From Corallium rubrum (taxonomy: Eukaryota > Cnidaria > Anthozoa > Scleralcyonacea > Coralliidae), in assembly GCA_964035015.1 (NCBI GenBank), contig OZ036005.1, forward strand, positions 13,743,968 through 13,807,967: a stretch of DNA of 64,000 nt, in the 5' to 3' direction. Made by a program: the position numbers and the translations under genes. Below, piece after piece: positions 22,290 through 35,252 of this stretch. The notes beneath the pieces are model-generated. The model saw nothing but the letters and a program-made list of their open reading frames with translations. It made no database searches and was not told where the DNA came from. Positions within the stretch are counted from its first letter, which is position 1; each line of letters opens with the position of its first letter.

Positions 22290-24113
22290 CTAGAAATACA
22301 TAAATGCAACCCCCTCGCCCGCTTTTAACACATTAAATATACATAGTCCCACCCACCCCCACCCCACCCCCCACCCCCCACCCCCCGATTAAAATAAGCA
22401 TCTCATCTGTTTTTGTATACAAATATAAACACCCTTGCCCTCCTGGCCTCCTTTACATCCTGTTTTATCACTTTTATGAATGTAGTTTTTCTATTATTGA
22501 CCAATTTCCAAAGCAATGTTTTATTCCAAAATAATAAAGCAGTGGCTGAGGAAAAAATTGTGTCACAACCTAACTTATGCCCCGATCAAATCGAAAGTGT
22601 AACATCTCCCCCGGGCAAGGGTCGGGCATTTGCCGTTGTTCTTGTTCCCAAGAGGAGGGCATTTGGTGTAAGCAAAACTCATTGTGGTGGGGCATTTGAT
22701 TCACCCAATGGTAGGGGAGGGGGATTTGACCGGTCAGCTGTTTACCAACTGTTTACCAAGTGCAAACTATTTTGTGGACCTAGCATGAAGTACCTATTTC
22801 CTCGCATTCGCTTGCCGCTGGGCAAAAGAACCGCAGGCTCTGGTTACGATTTCAAAACGTACTGTCAACGTTGAAAACACGCTTTTAGTGAGTTTTGGCA
22901 ATGGCGAAAAAGATGGAAATACGTGATTTTAAAAGCAAGGATGTGAGTTTTGTTAAGGATTGGTTATACGAGGAATGGGGCATTTGACCGCTAGTTGGAC
23001 TTGAAACGTAGGGCATTTGAACAACGTTTTTAGCAGAGGGTGGGGAATTTGATCATCAAAACGTCCTAAGAGTCAAATGCCTGGTATGTGCCCGTGGGGG
23101 GATGTTACACCTTCGATTTGATCGGTGCATTAATAGCACCAGAAACTGATAGCAAAAACAAACAATAATTACAGACGCTTATATCAAGGTGCCTATTAAA
23201 CTGTTTTAATAATATGATTCCTCATGTTCCAAATATGTTGAACCTCAAAGAAAAACATCAGAACAGAAAAAACCGTGGGTAACGGCCTGAAAACTATAGG
23301 TATAAGAGAGGAAAAACTAACCAGGGAAGAACTATAACTTAATGCAAAGTTTTACTCGAACCGTGGAAAACAACGCCTGGGAAAATGTATATTATTTGAC
23401 AAGATTTTTGCTGTTTTAACTGAGTTTAATTAATACTGAAAAGGTTTCGGATATATACCGACTCTAATCAGCTAAAGAAACGGCTGGTAAGTTAAATAAG
23501 AATCACTGCTTACCGTTAAATTTTCTTTTGGCTCTTCTCAGATGCTGCAAACACTGCCATACATACGGGCTACGGCATTTGGTTTCCGTGGTTTTCTCGT
23601 TCGGTTCTTAGCAAAAAGCAATCAATTCTCTTCAAAATGTGAAAAGCTGTTTGTGATGATGTTCCTTTCAATTCAATGTTCTCTCTCGAGCCAAGATATA
23701 CCAGTCTTTTGCTGGCTTTGAACAGACAGTCACACACGAAGAAACATCTTTTTGTTATTTTCAGTCACATTTGGCGGCATCTTTTCCGATCTTTATCGCA
23801 ATTTTTCATGCTTTTTCAATGGTTTCTAGTCGTGTTTAATATTGTTTGGTTCATCCCACTGCAACATCTCTTCTTGGCTTTCGTTTTTCGGTCATTTGTA
23901 AACCAATTTTTCTGACGAAGATTTTGTTTCGCTTGAGCCACGAAAGTTGGCGATTTGATGGATATATATATATACATACATACATACATATAAACATCTC
24001 GCAGAATTTCTTTCCCACTCGCGTGTAATTTTGCATGTAAGTGGACTCCACGCGTGTCGAGATTAGCACCCTCACCGGGCGACGGGCCTTCGGCCCGTCG
24101 CCCGGCTCGGGGA
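22290..24113 (-). mobile_element. Non-autonomous Helitron inside the satellite array
   Basis: Read on the minus strand it starts TCCCCGAGCC with a GGGCCGAAGGCCC-type stem and ends TGTATTTCTAG. The array flanks join as CATCTAGTA|TAAGTCTCC, which is the uninterrupted unit sequence seen in neighbouring repeats, so the site is A|T with no duplication. It carries a nested MITE. The 153-codon frame at 22413 spans simple and MITE sequence and is not supported as a gene. Confidence 0.88.
22577..23133. mobile_element. MITE with about 40-bp inverted ends
   Basis: CCGATCAAATCGAAAGTGTA at the left is mirrored by CACCTTCGATTTGATCGG at the right. Internal GGGCATTTG motifs recur several times. No transposase. 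Confidence 0.75.
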
Positions 24114-24640
24114 TAAGTCTCCAGAGTGGCATAGACCCATGAACGACGCAGGCAAGCTTTAAACAAATTGCGGCGCGGTGTTATTAATACGACTGACGGG
24201 GGTTGCCTTGAATGTTTCAGATTCGGAAAAAGTACAATTTTCTCAGCCGCTATTCTATAGGATTTTTTAAATTTACATATGTTGTAGAGAATTTCATGCT
24301 CTTTCATCTGGTATAAGTCTCCAGAGTGGCATAGACCCATGAACGACGCAAGCAAGCTTTAAACAAATTGCGGCGCGGTGTTATTAATACGACTGACGGG
24401 GGTTGCCTTGAATGTTTCAGACTACATCGGAAAAAGTACAATTTTCTCAGCCGCTATTCTATAGGATTTTTTTAAATTTACATATGCTGTAGAGAATTTC
24501 ATGCTCTTTCATCTAGTATAAGTCTCCAAAGTGGCATAGACCCAGGAACGACGCAGGCAAGCTTTAAAGAAATTGCGGCGCTGTGTTATTAATACGACTG
24601 ACGGGGGTTGTTTTCTATATTGCATATACAACAGATATAT
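24114..24640 (+). repeat. Satellite array, left arm, part 2
   Basis: Three further units continue the array after the Helitron and end at the coding core. Confidence 0.95.
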
Positions 24641-24801
24641 GCTGTGCCAGAGTGATCAATAGTTGAATGGCGTTTTGGACGAGTTTCTTTACTGTTTGGT
24701 TTAAACCCAATATCGGTTTTGTTAACTGCCATTCTGGCGTACATTTTTTTCTTATCTTCGGGTAAGTCTTTCCACAGGGCGGACGCTTCTTTACATACGG
24801 T

Positions 24802-26310
24802 TTACATGTTCCGATATCGACGATGTAACTTTTTCCTATGTTTTTGTAGGAAAGCAAAAAAACCTGATGATCGAGGCGATAATTTCTTATTTGTACGTGT
24901 TCCCCTTTTTTTAACGTCTGGTGTTTTACTAAGCGGCACGGCGGGCGATTGCTGAAACTGGCCAATTTTTGGATTTGTTTTCGGGGTATCTGGATCTTTC
25001 TTTCCCCATGGTTCTTGAGCCATGTGATAGCTTTCGTTTTTTGATTGTTTTTCGCTTTCTACTTTCGTAGGTGTAGTTGGTTTACGATTAATTTTCTTTC
25101 GTTTTTGATACGATCTCTTTGGTTTGGGTCGCAAGTTGCTGTGCATTCGATCAGCAAAATCGTTTACTCTTCTTCTAATTCGCTTATAATTTTGCGAAAC
25201 AAAATCATCTGGTCGAAGCCGTTTTTTTCCAGGAAAATCTTCTTGCTTAAGATGTCTCATGACACCTTCAATGTAACCTTCTGATTTTGCGTTGGCCGAT
25301 GTAAATGACAGGTAAGGGTGATTGTCTGATACATTTTGAGCTTTCACTTCATTCGTTTTTCTGTAACGATCAAGAGATCCTAACAAGACGCCAGACCACA
25401 GTGGCATTTCTGGCAGGTAAGATACAATAAATCGAAAAGATTGAGGACAATAACTATATACGGTTTGCTTTATCGCTTTTGCACTCGTTTGTTGCATTAG
25501 ATATATTTTCTTCCACACGCTGTATTATTTTGTTGAAATGCTTTTCAAACGGATTGTTTTTTAACGATGCCGATGTATCTGTATCACTTGTAAGATCCTT
25601 TTCAACCTTAATAGCCGTTTCAATCGAAGGTAAATCAAATTTGTCTTTTTCCATGCTATGTATTTTTGCCAAATGTAGTTGTAGGAATTTCTTACCAATT
25701 TATTTTGATTTTCGCTCTGTAAGGAAATAATTATGTTTTCTAATAATCGTATCAAATTCATCCAACGTTATTGCATTGACCAACAAAGACACGGCGTACA
25801 TGTTAAAGCGGTACCATACTTTGTTAGATTCGGTTTCGGAATTTTCACTTACGTTGCGTTTGGCCCGGGATATTGCCATCATATTCCTATGTACAATATT
25901 CATAAAATGACTACATCCAACGTGTAGGACCATGAGACTTAATTCTTGTTCGTTTGCATTTTTATGCAATATCAGAAATGCTCGATTAAGAAACGTTTCC
26001 AACGATTCGTTGTTAAATTCTTTTAGCCCTGCCAAAATTATTGCTTTAGAATAGTCTGTGTTTAATTGTCGTGGAGTAGTTAGACGCCCATTAAATACCT
26101 TCGATTCATCTCGTTTGAATATTTCAAGAAAACTGCGTATATGTTTGCGGCACTGTGGTCACTTGTGATCATTTCTCCTATTGGTAATGGGGGGTTTTCC
26201 TCACTAGGATGACGAAGAACCAGTGCATAATATAAAACCATTTTTTCATCGTGGTTTCTAATGATGGTTCCTGTAGCGTCTAAATAAGAAACATCTTTTC
26301 CGGGCCGCAA
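24802..26310 (-). pseudogene. Broken transposase-like gene of the MULE-like element
   Basis: Four collinear fragments on the minus strand. The first starts against the satellite array and contains YLDATG followed by LPIGEMITSDHSAANI. After a 2-nt shift near 26150 comes TPRQLNTDYSKAI and a helical region (from 26100 to 25700). An in-frame TAA near 25700 precedes a fragment with FEKHFNKIIQRVEENI. A last shift near 25460 leads to 238 codons with LPEMPLWSGVLLG and a basic, Lys/Arg-rich tail. The spaced Asp motifs (LDATG, NTDYS) look like DDE transposase residues of metazoan transposon proteins, but I cannot name the family. The N-terminus is missing: satellite repeats begin a few codons before YLDATG. 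Confidence 0.6.
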
Positions 26311-26317
26311 TTTGTTT

Positions 26318-29300
26318 AAAGCTTGCCTGTGTCGTTCATGGGTCTATGCCACTCTGGAGACTTATACTGGATGAAAGAGCATGACATTCTCTACAACATA
26401 TGTAAATTTAAAAAAATCGTATAGAATAGCGGCTGAGAAAATTGTACTTTTTCCGATGTAATCTGAAACATTCAAGGCAACCCCCGTCAGTCGTATTAAT
26501 AACACCGCGCCGCAATTTGTTTAAAGCTTGCCTGGGTCGTTCCTGGGTCTATGCCACTCTGGAAGCTTATACTAGATGAAAGAGCTTGAAATTCTCTACA
26601 ACATATGTAAATTTAAAAAAATCGTATAGAATAGCGGCTGAGAAAATTGTGCTTATATCTGATGTATATGCAATATACAAAACAACCCCCGTCAGACGTA
26701 TTAATAACACACCAGCGCCGCAATTAGTTTAAAGCTTGCCTGCGTCGTTCATGGGTCTATGCCACTCTGGAGACTTATATTAGATGAAAGAGCATGAAAT
26801 TCTCTACAACACATGTAAATTTAAAAAAATCGTATAGAATAGCGGCTGAGAAAATTGTACTTTTTCCGATGTAATCTGAAACATTCAAGGCAACCCCCGT
26901 CAGTCGTATTAATAACACCGCGCCGCAATTTGTTTAAAGCTTGCCTGCGTCGTTCATGGGTCTATGCCACTCTGGAGACTTATACTAGATGAAAGAGCAT
27001 GAAATTCTCTACAACACATGTAAATTTAAAAAAATCGTATAGAATAGCGGCTGAGAAAATTGTGCTTATATCTGATGTATATCAATATACAAAACAACCC
27101 CCGTCAGACGTATTAATAACACAGCGCCGCAATTTGTTTAAAGCTTGCCTGCGTCGTTCATGGGTCTATGCCACTCTGGAGACTGATATTAGATGAAAGA
27201 GCATGAAATTCTCTACAACATATGTAAATTTAAAAAAAATCGTATTGAATAGCGGTTGAGAAAATTGTGTTTATATCTGATGTATATGCAATATACAACT
27301 GTCAACACAAGCCCCGTCAGTCGTATTAATTACGTACACCGCGCCGCAATTTGTTTAAAGCCTGTCTGCGTCGTTCCTGGGTCTATGCCATTCTGGAGAC
27401 TTATACTACATGAAAGAGCTTGAAATTATCTACAACATATGTAAATTTACAAAAATCGTATAGAATAGCGGATGAGAAAATTGTACTTTTTCCGATGTAA
27501 TCTGAAACATTTAAGGCAACCCCCGTCGGTCGTATTAATAACACCGCGCCGCAATTTGTTTAAAGCTTGCCTGCGTCGTTCATGGGTCTATGCCACTCTG
27601 GTGGCTTATACTAGATGAAAGAGCATGAAATTCTCTACAACATATGTAAATTTAAAAAAATCGTATAGAATAGCGGCTGAGAAAATTGTGCTTATATCTG
27701 ATGTATATCAATATACAAAACAACCCCCGTCAGACGTATTAATAACACAGCGCCGCAATTTGTTTAAAGCTTGCCTGCGTCGTTCATGGGTCTATGCCAC
27801 TCTGGAGACTGATATTAGATGAAAGAGCATGAAATTCTCTACAACATATGTAAATTTAAAAAAAATCGTATTGAATAGCGGTTGAGAAAATTGTGTTTAT
27901 ATCTGATGTATATGCAATATACAACTGTCAACACAAGCCCCGTCAGTCGTATTAATTACGTACACCGCGCCGCAATTTGTTTAAAGCCTGTCTGCGTCGT
28001 TCCTGGGTCTATGCCATTCTGGAGACTTATACTACATGAAAGAGCTTGAAATTATCTACAACATATGTAAATTTACAAAAATCGTATAGAATAGCGGATG
28101 AGAAAATTGTACTTTTTCCGATGTAATCTGAAACATTTAAGGCAACCCCCGTCGGTCGTATTAATAACACCTCGCCGCAATTTGTTTAAAGCTTGCCTGC
28201 GTCGTTCATGGGTCTATGCCACTCTGGTGGCTTATACTAGATGAAAGAGCATGAAATTCTCTACAACATATGTAAATTTAAAAAAATCGTATAGAATAGC
28301 GGCTGAGAAAATTGTACTTTTTCCGATGTAATCTGAAACATTCAAGGCAACCCCCCGTCAGTCGTATTAATAACACCGCGCCGCAATTTGTTTAAAGCTT
28401 GCCTGCGTCGTTCATGGGTCTATGCCACTCTGGACACTTATACTAGATGAAAGAGCTTGAAATTCTCTACAACATATGTAAATTTTAAAAAATCGTATAG
28501 AATAGCGGCTGAGAAAATTGTGTTTATATCTGATGTATATGCAATATACAACTGTCAACACAAGCCCCATCAGTCGTATTAATTAAGTACACCTCGCCGC
28601 AATTTGTTTAAAGCCTGCCTGCGTCGTTCCTGGGTCTATGCCACTCTGGAGACTTATACTACATGAAAGAGCTTGAAATTCTCTACAACATATGTAAATT
28701 TTAAAAAAATCGTATAGAATAGCGGCTGAGAAAATTGTGTTTATATCTGATGTATATGCAGTATACAACTGTCAACACAAGCCCCATCAGTCGTATTAAT
28801 TACGTACACCTCGCCGCAATTTGTTTAAAGCCTGCCTGCGTCGTTCCTGGGTCTATGCCACTCTGGAGACTTATACTACATGAAAGAGCTTGAAATTCTC
28901 TACAACATATGTAAATTTAAAAAAATCGTATAGAATAGCGGCTGAGAAAATTGTGTTTATATCTGACGTGTATGCAATATACAACTGTCAACACAAGCCC
29001 GGTCGGTCGTATTAATTACACCGCTCCGCAATTTGTTTAATTAAAGCCTGCCTGCGTCGTTCATGGGTCTATGCCACTCTGGAGACTTATATTAGATGAA
29101 AGAGCATGAAATTCTCTACAACATATGTAAATTTTAGAAGATCGTATAGAATAGCAGCTGAGAAAATTGTGTTTATAATCTGATGTGTATGCAATATACA
29201 ACACAACCCCCGTCAGTCGTATTAATACCGCCGCGCCGCAATTTGTTTAAAGCTTGCCTACGTCGTCCATGGGTCTTTGCTACTCTGGAGACTTATACTA

Positions 29301-29345
29301 GATGAAAGAGCATGAAATTCTGTTCAAGATATGTTAATTTGAAGA
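26318..29345 (-). repeat. Satellite array, right arm (inverted)
   Basis: About fifteen units of the same satellite in reverse orientation. Blocks 27000-27620 and 27625-28245 are nearly identical, showing a higher-order repeat of three units (about 626 bp). Short open frames recurring once per block are by-products of the repeat. Confidence 0.95.
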
Positions 29346-29787
29346 AATCCTATAGAATAGCGCCTGAGAAAATTGTGTATTTGTATGATATTCTGTTATA
29401 GCGACCACCTGATGAATATGGAGATAACTTCGCAATAACATGCGATAATTGAATCGACGGCTGAATCGAAGGCCGAATCGAAGGCTTGAATCGAAGGCTG
29501 AAAGTGGTGCATACTTCACAGTGGTACCGAAAGAAACCGAACGAGAAAAACAATCTGAATTCTGAAAAGAGTATAGACTGAATTGGCAGTGTTTGTGGTG
29601 ACAAAAGCAGAAGAAAGTTTAACGGTAGGAGATTCATATTTAACAGTCTTGAAAAAGAAAATCATGCAATATAAATAATATTCTTGTCTACAGTTGTCTT
29701 TGGACGCTAGGACGTGGCATTGTGTCTTTTCTTGGCCACTATTATCTATTTTGAATGGAAATTTGTTATTTGGTTCATCTCGTTGTT

Positions 29788-30330
29788 ATAGGACTATAGT
29801 CTTAGTCTTAGGACTATAGTCTTAGGACTATAATCTTAGTCTTTAATAGGACTATATATAGTCTTACGACTATAATCTTAGTCTTAGGACTATAGTCTTA
29901 GGACTATAATCTTAGTCTTAGGACTATAGTCTTAGTCTTAGGACTATAGTCTTAGTCTTAGGACTATAGTCTTAGTCTTAGGACTATAGTCTTAGGACTA
30001 TAATCTTAGTCTTTAATAGGACTATATATAGTCTTACGACTATAATCTTAGTCTTAGGACTATAGTCTTAGGACTATAATCTTAGTCTTAGGACTATAGT
30101 CTTAGGACTATAATCTTAGTCTTAGGACTATAGCCTTAGGACTATAGTCTTAGTCTTAGGACTATATATAGTCTTAGTCTTAGGACTATAGCCTTAGGAC
30201 TATAGTCTTATAAATTTAGTCGGGACTATATATAGTCTTATAAATTTTGTCTTAGGACTATAGTCTTATAAATTTAGTCTTAGGACTATAGTCTTAGACT
30301 TATAGGACTATAGTCTTAGTTTAGGGCTAT
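29788..30330. repeat. Tandem array of GACTATAGTCTTAG-type units
   Basis: Over 500 bp of short units built from GGACTATAGTCTTA, with larger repeats of about 200 bp. The same array in reverse orientation lies in the Helitron at 54764-56121, so it belongs to this Helitron subfamily. Confidence 0.95.
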
Positions 30331-30648
30331 AGTTTCTTTTTTAATATTGACTTTGTATGCTCTTTCGGTGTGTCAATACTTAATACTACAGTACATGACT
30401 ACAGCCAGGTGAACTTTGCCAATGAATTTTCTTTGATGTTATACTGGTTTGTTTCTCTCTTTCTATTCAAAATTTTTCAGGCTGTTAATTTTATTATTCA
30501 TAGACTAAATATAAAAGCTATAATAGACTTAAATAAAAATCAAAACAACCAAAACCAGAAAGTGTGTGTGATGGTGGTGGTGGGGGTTGTTTACAAAAAT
30601 GTATATATTAAAAGTGGGCGAGGGGTTGTTGCGATCATGCATTTCTAG

Positions 30649-33233
30649 TAGACAAAGTAAAACAATAAAGGGGTCATTTTTTGGCTGACTCAGGCAAGAA
30701 TGGGTTAATCACTTGTTATAACCCATTGGTGGTGTGCATCTTACAAATTGTCGCCAAGTTGGATGAATTTGACAAAAGTTTTTGATCATCTGCAATTATA
30801 ATTTCATCCAACATGGCGAAGATATCTTTGTCCATGAAATTTCAAGAGATTGGTTGCACACCACCTATTGCTATTGCCTCTCTCCTCTGCAGAGGTTCTT
30901 TCGGAGGAGCCCATTCTCTTCCTGAAATTGACTGTATATACTACAGAAATTGTAATCAAGCTCTCAAATTGAGTGTGGGAGTCAATTTCAACGAATAAAT
31001 AAACTAATTCCTAACCCACCAACCCCCCACCACCCCAAACCACAACCCCACGGAAACCCTAAACCTAACTACAACCCCCCCCCCCCCCCCCCCACAGTAG
31101 CCCTAAGCCTAATCACAACCATCCAGAGAAAAGTCCTACCTCTCAGACCCTGACCACAACACCCCATGAATTACAATTAGTATATACAGTCCATTTTGAG
31201 GAAGAGACCAGGGGGTACTCCGAACTGCAATACTGCAAAAAAAATCATGAAATACTGCAGTGCCATGTTGACAACTTAATGAATACCAAAACTGCTTGAA
31301 TAGATAAAACCAAATACTGTACCGAAGTGGCAAAATTACTAAAATACCACACGAAAAACACCACAATACTGCACCAAAAAAACCCAACAAAAATCCCAAT
31401 GTCCCCCTCCCGGTTGTTCGGAGACTGGAGATTCTGGGGATTGTCAGAAATGTGTTGGAATTGCCATCTGGACATAAGTAGTGCGGGCGAAAGGCTGGAA
31501 TGGGAAAATATCAAAACAACCTCTGCCAGATTTCTTTCAGTTTCTTGCACAATATATATATATATATATATAATATATATATTGTATAAACTATTTTAAT
31601 AATTCCAAGATTATGTCTCCCTCGCTTTTTCTCCACATGTGTAAAATGGACTCCATGTGTGTCGAGATTAGCACCCTCACCAAGCACCAGGCCTTCAGCC
31701 CTATGCCTGGGCTCGGGGATAATCACATGTTAACCCATTGCTGCCTATACTGTAGGATGTCTAGATAAGGATTCTCCCTTTGATTAGTAAAATCATCTGG
31801 CATAATAGGCAGAGTAAAACAAAGGGGTAGTATGTGGCCAGCTCAGGAAGGAATGGGTTAAACACTTGTTACATGTAACTCATTGCTGCTTGGGATGTCT
31901 GAGGATTCTCGATCCCTCTGACAAGTAAAGTCATCTGGCATTAGACAGAGTAAAACAAGGGGCCATTTTTGACCAGCTCAGATAGGAATACTGTAAACCC
32001 ATTGCTGCTCAGAGTGTCAAGGGTTCTCCCTTTCAGTTTGATGAGTAAGGGCATTAGACCTGTATATTCCAGAATATATAACTGTTTTCCTGCATTTTAT
32101 TATTATAATACTGTTCTGCATTCTTGGTTGGGCCCACTGATCTCTATATAACTGGATTGCTCATCTGGCTCCAAAAAATGAAGCCAGAGGAGATGACGAA
32201 TTTGGAGTACCAAGATGGCTGCCACGGAAACTTTACGAGACGATAAATACAGACTTGCTCCGGGCTCTGATTGGTTGCTCCGAAACAATGAAATCTTTGC
32301 ACGGCCACAGTACGATGGATCCACACTTGTACACAAACGATCTCGCTCAACGCTCGACCTTATTATCTTATTAATAAGTTAGTAAGTATACATACATGTA
32401 TGATATACTATTTTTGGGATTATTTTGATTGTTTTTAGAATCTTGAGATTCTTATTCATATTATGGTAAACTTACCATAAGTCTGTATTTAACAGAACAT
32501 TCGCCAGTATTATTTGACTACTTAGTTGTAGAATATTTACATCTATATATTTTCGAATACTAGCTAAACTCTCACCATTTGCTTTTAACCACAACTATGG
32601 AAGGAACATTTTAATATCCTCAGAAAGGTTTTGTAACTATCGATCTGAAGACATTGCACGAAGACATCAGTGAGTCAGTGAGACCACGGCCATGCAGACC
32701 CATCATATCGTGGCCATGCAAAGATTTCATTGTTTCGGAGCAACCAATCAGAGCTCGGAGCAAGTCTGTATTTATCGACTCGTGAAACTTTGTATGTTTT
32801 CATAGCACGAAAAGAGACGAAAAAAGCCACATTAAAAAAAATTCTGACATTGGTATCAAACAAAGGTTTAGAAGCTTAGTTTTTGCATTTCTTGGTATTA
32901 TTTAGCAGTAAAATGTGTTATTTTGTAGTTTTTTACTCTGCCCGTTAATCGAAAAAGTTGCCTATATCACAAAACTCGTAAAAACCCCAACGAAATCATG
33001 ATCAGGACCCTTAGTTTCCGCCAAACTAACCCTATCTAATGAGCGCGCGTTACGCCACTGTTCGCTTAGAGGACCACGGAGTTATCAGTTATATTACTGC
33101 CTAGTAGTGTTACCCTCTTAAAATACAGCCTATAAACTAAACAAATTTTGCAGTGATATATGAAAAATATTTTTGCCTGCATCTTGTAACCTGCACATAC
33201 AAAAAAACCCCAACTATAAATATTTAATAAAAA
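30649..33233. other. Intron C backbone
   Basis: Non-coding. 30649-30990 matches 3586-3927, 31000-31340 matches 6640-6940 and 31720-33100 matches 8023-8850. It includes a C-run near 31078-31092, a TA tract near 31553-31580 and the old Helitron end at 31719. A segment GATAAATACAGACTTGCTCC near 32242 recurs inverted near 32760. No gene seen. Confidence 0.65.
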
Positions 33234-34683
33234 CTAGAAATACATGAACGCAACAACCCCTCGCCCGCTTTATATGCATTTTTTACCCCCCCCCCCCCCT
33301 AATTTCTGTTTTTTGTTGTATTATTAAAATGACACACAGATCAGAAAACATCCCAGAAAATTAGTTAGCAAGGTTCATCTGTAGTCATGTATTGACACAC
33401 CGAAAGAACATGCAAAGTCAATATTAAAAAAAACAAACAACGAGATGAAGCAAATGACAAATTTTCATTCAAAAATATATAATCCCCGAGCCGGGCGGAG
33501 GGCCGAAGGCCCGGAGCCCGGTGAGGGTGCTAATCTCGACGTGCGTGGAGTCCACTTTACACGCGAGATGAAAAGCTGAAAGCAATTCTGAAACCTGTTT
33601 ATATATCTATATATATATATGTTATCAAATCCACAACTTGCGCAGTTCGAATAACAGGGTACTGGTAACTAACCTGTTAAATTATTCAAATTATTTAAAT
33701 TTACGTCAGCAAATTATAATTTATAAGTTCGGTTGGGTTACGAAAAGTTTTTCAACGATCAAGACGAAAGAAATCTTTGCCAGAAAAAATGGTTTCAGCT
33801 AAAATGTACGTTAATATTACTATGGAAAAAGACCAAAGAGATGGCTAACAAGAGATGTGACAGCGTGAAAAAGACAACAGAAAATACGACTTAAAACCAC
33901 TGAAAAAAGCCTAAAAATTAATACGATAAAGACCGAAAACGATGCCGACCGAAATGTAACTGAAAGAAGGATGTGTCCTGAAACTGTTCAAAGCTGGTAA
34001 AGAATTTTGCTCTGGTGTATTCTACATAACTCGAGAGGGAACGATGAAGAAATTTTGAAACAAACGGCTTTTTAGATCATGAAGAGCACTGAATAATGCC
34101 TTGTCATATTTATGTGTCAACAACGAAAAAAGTAAGAAACCGTGAACGAGAAAAACAATCCGAAAAGAGTAGACTGAATTGGCAGTGCTTGTGGTCACAA
34201 AAGCAGAAGAAAATTTAACGGTAGGAGATTCGTATTTACCAGTTTAGCTGAGTTAAAACGGAAGAAATCTAAAATGAAAATTAATATAAATAATATGTTT
34301 GTCTAGAATTGTCTTTGAACGCTAGGACGTCGGCATGGTGTCTTTTCTTGGCCACTGTTTATATCTATCTATTTTTGAATGAAAATATGTCATTTGCTTC
34401 ATCTCGGGGTTTTTTAGTTGACTTTGCATGTTCTTTCGGTGTGTCAATACATGACTACAGATGAACCTTGCCAACTAATTTTCTGGGATGTTTTCTGATC
34501 TGTCATCTGTGTGTCATTAATTATGGAACGCCATGTGTCCAAAAATTATTTAGCGTAAATTATATGATATAATGACTAAAAATGTCATTATTTATAAATA
34601 ATGAAGAAAGGAAACTTACTTTATATCATACCATGAATTATTATTTTGGTAATGATATGATATAATGTAGATAAACAGTTAAC

Positions 34684-34906
34684 ATTATATCAAACCATGA
34701 TTTGCCGTTTTAGTCATTATATCAAACCATGATTTGCCGTTTTAGTCATTATATCAAACCATGAATTGCCGTTTTAGTCATTATATCAAACCATGATTTG
34801 CCGTTTTAGTCATTATATCAAACCATGATTTGCCGTTTTAGTCATTATATCAAACCATGAATTGCCGTTTTAGTCATTATATCAAACCATGATTTGCCGT
34901 CATTTA
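34684..34906. repeat. Subterminal 32-bp array, left
   Basis: Seven head-to-tail copies of a 32-bp unit containing ATTATATCAAACCATGA, in which GATTTGCC and GAATTGCC variants alternate. Inverted copies of the same 17-mer occur at about 34990-35090. Such subterminal arrays commonly serve as transposase binding sites; that role is inferred. Confidence 0.9.
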
Positions 34907-35252
34907 TTTGAAATCAGGAACCGCTGTGTATTAAAGTGATGATTTCATATAAACAATCATGACAATGCGCTATTTTGTTATATCAAACCATGAATTTTCA
35001 CTTAGTCTTGGTTTGATATAATGCAATACGACACTTTAAATTATATCAAACCATGACTTGCACATTTACACATGGTTTGATATAATGCAATTTGGTGCGC
35101 CATCTGTCCAAAAATCAATTTATGCTAATATCCGGTTTAAGGAGACTGAGAACTAATGGCCAAAGCGCGCCAAGATTGCGAATCCTTCGGACTTTGGTTG
35201 AGAATTTCGTTTTCTCGAATCTCTTCATCGATTATCGATTTAATTTCTCCAA

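Larger units (their letters stand above)
19761..29525. mobile_element. Mutator-like foldback element with giant tandem-repeat arms
   Basis: The ends are inverted (CCACTGTGAAGTATGCACCAC and the reverse complement ending CAGTGG). The element is flanked by a 10-bp direct repeat ACCGAAAGAA (19751-19760 and 29526-29535). Related Helitron sequence at 55740-55760 shows this target once, without the insert. The arms are about 14 and 15 copies of a 205-217-bp satellite in opposite orientation, around a 1.7-kb core with a broken transposase-like gene. A target repeat of 9-10 bp and long arms fit Mutator-like elements; the superfamily is inferred. Confidence 0.8.
16387..30648 (+). mobile_element. 14.3-kb Helitron bearing a nested MULE
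   Basis: It begins TCCCCGAGCCCGGGCG with the GGGCCGAAGGCCC stem and ends CATTTCTAG. The empty site is in intron B at 3585/3586 (GTGTTTAA|TAGACAAAG), with identical flanks on both sides. Its own sequence is about 16387-19760 and 29526-30648; the middle is the 19761-29525 element. Segments such as CTCGAGGGAGAACGATGAAG near 16660 are shared with the other Helitrons of the window. No Rep or helicase is encoded. Confidence 0.88.

Noticed and set aside
22413-22874. 153-codon frame inside a Helitron
   Set aside because: It crosses the border of a nested MITE, so it cannot be an ancestral gene; no domain recognised.
26999-27822. Two identical 65-codon frames suggesting a duplicated small gene
   Set aside because: They recur because the satellite has a higher-order repeat; no conserved start, no constraint visible.
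34684-34906. Regular 32-bp repeats suggesting a CRISPR array
   Set aside because: Units are head-to-tail with no spacers, and the DNA is eukaryotic; it is a transposon subterminal array.
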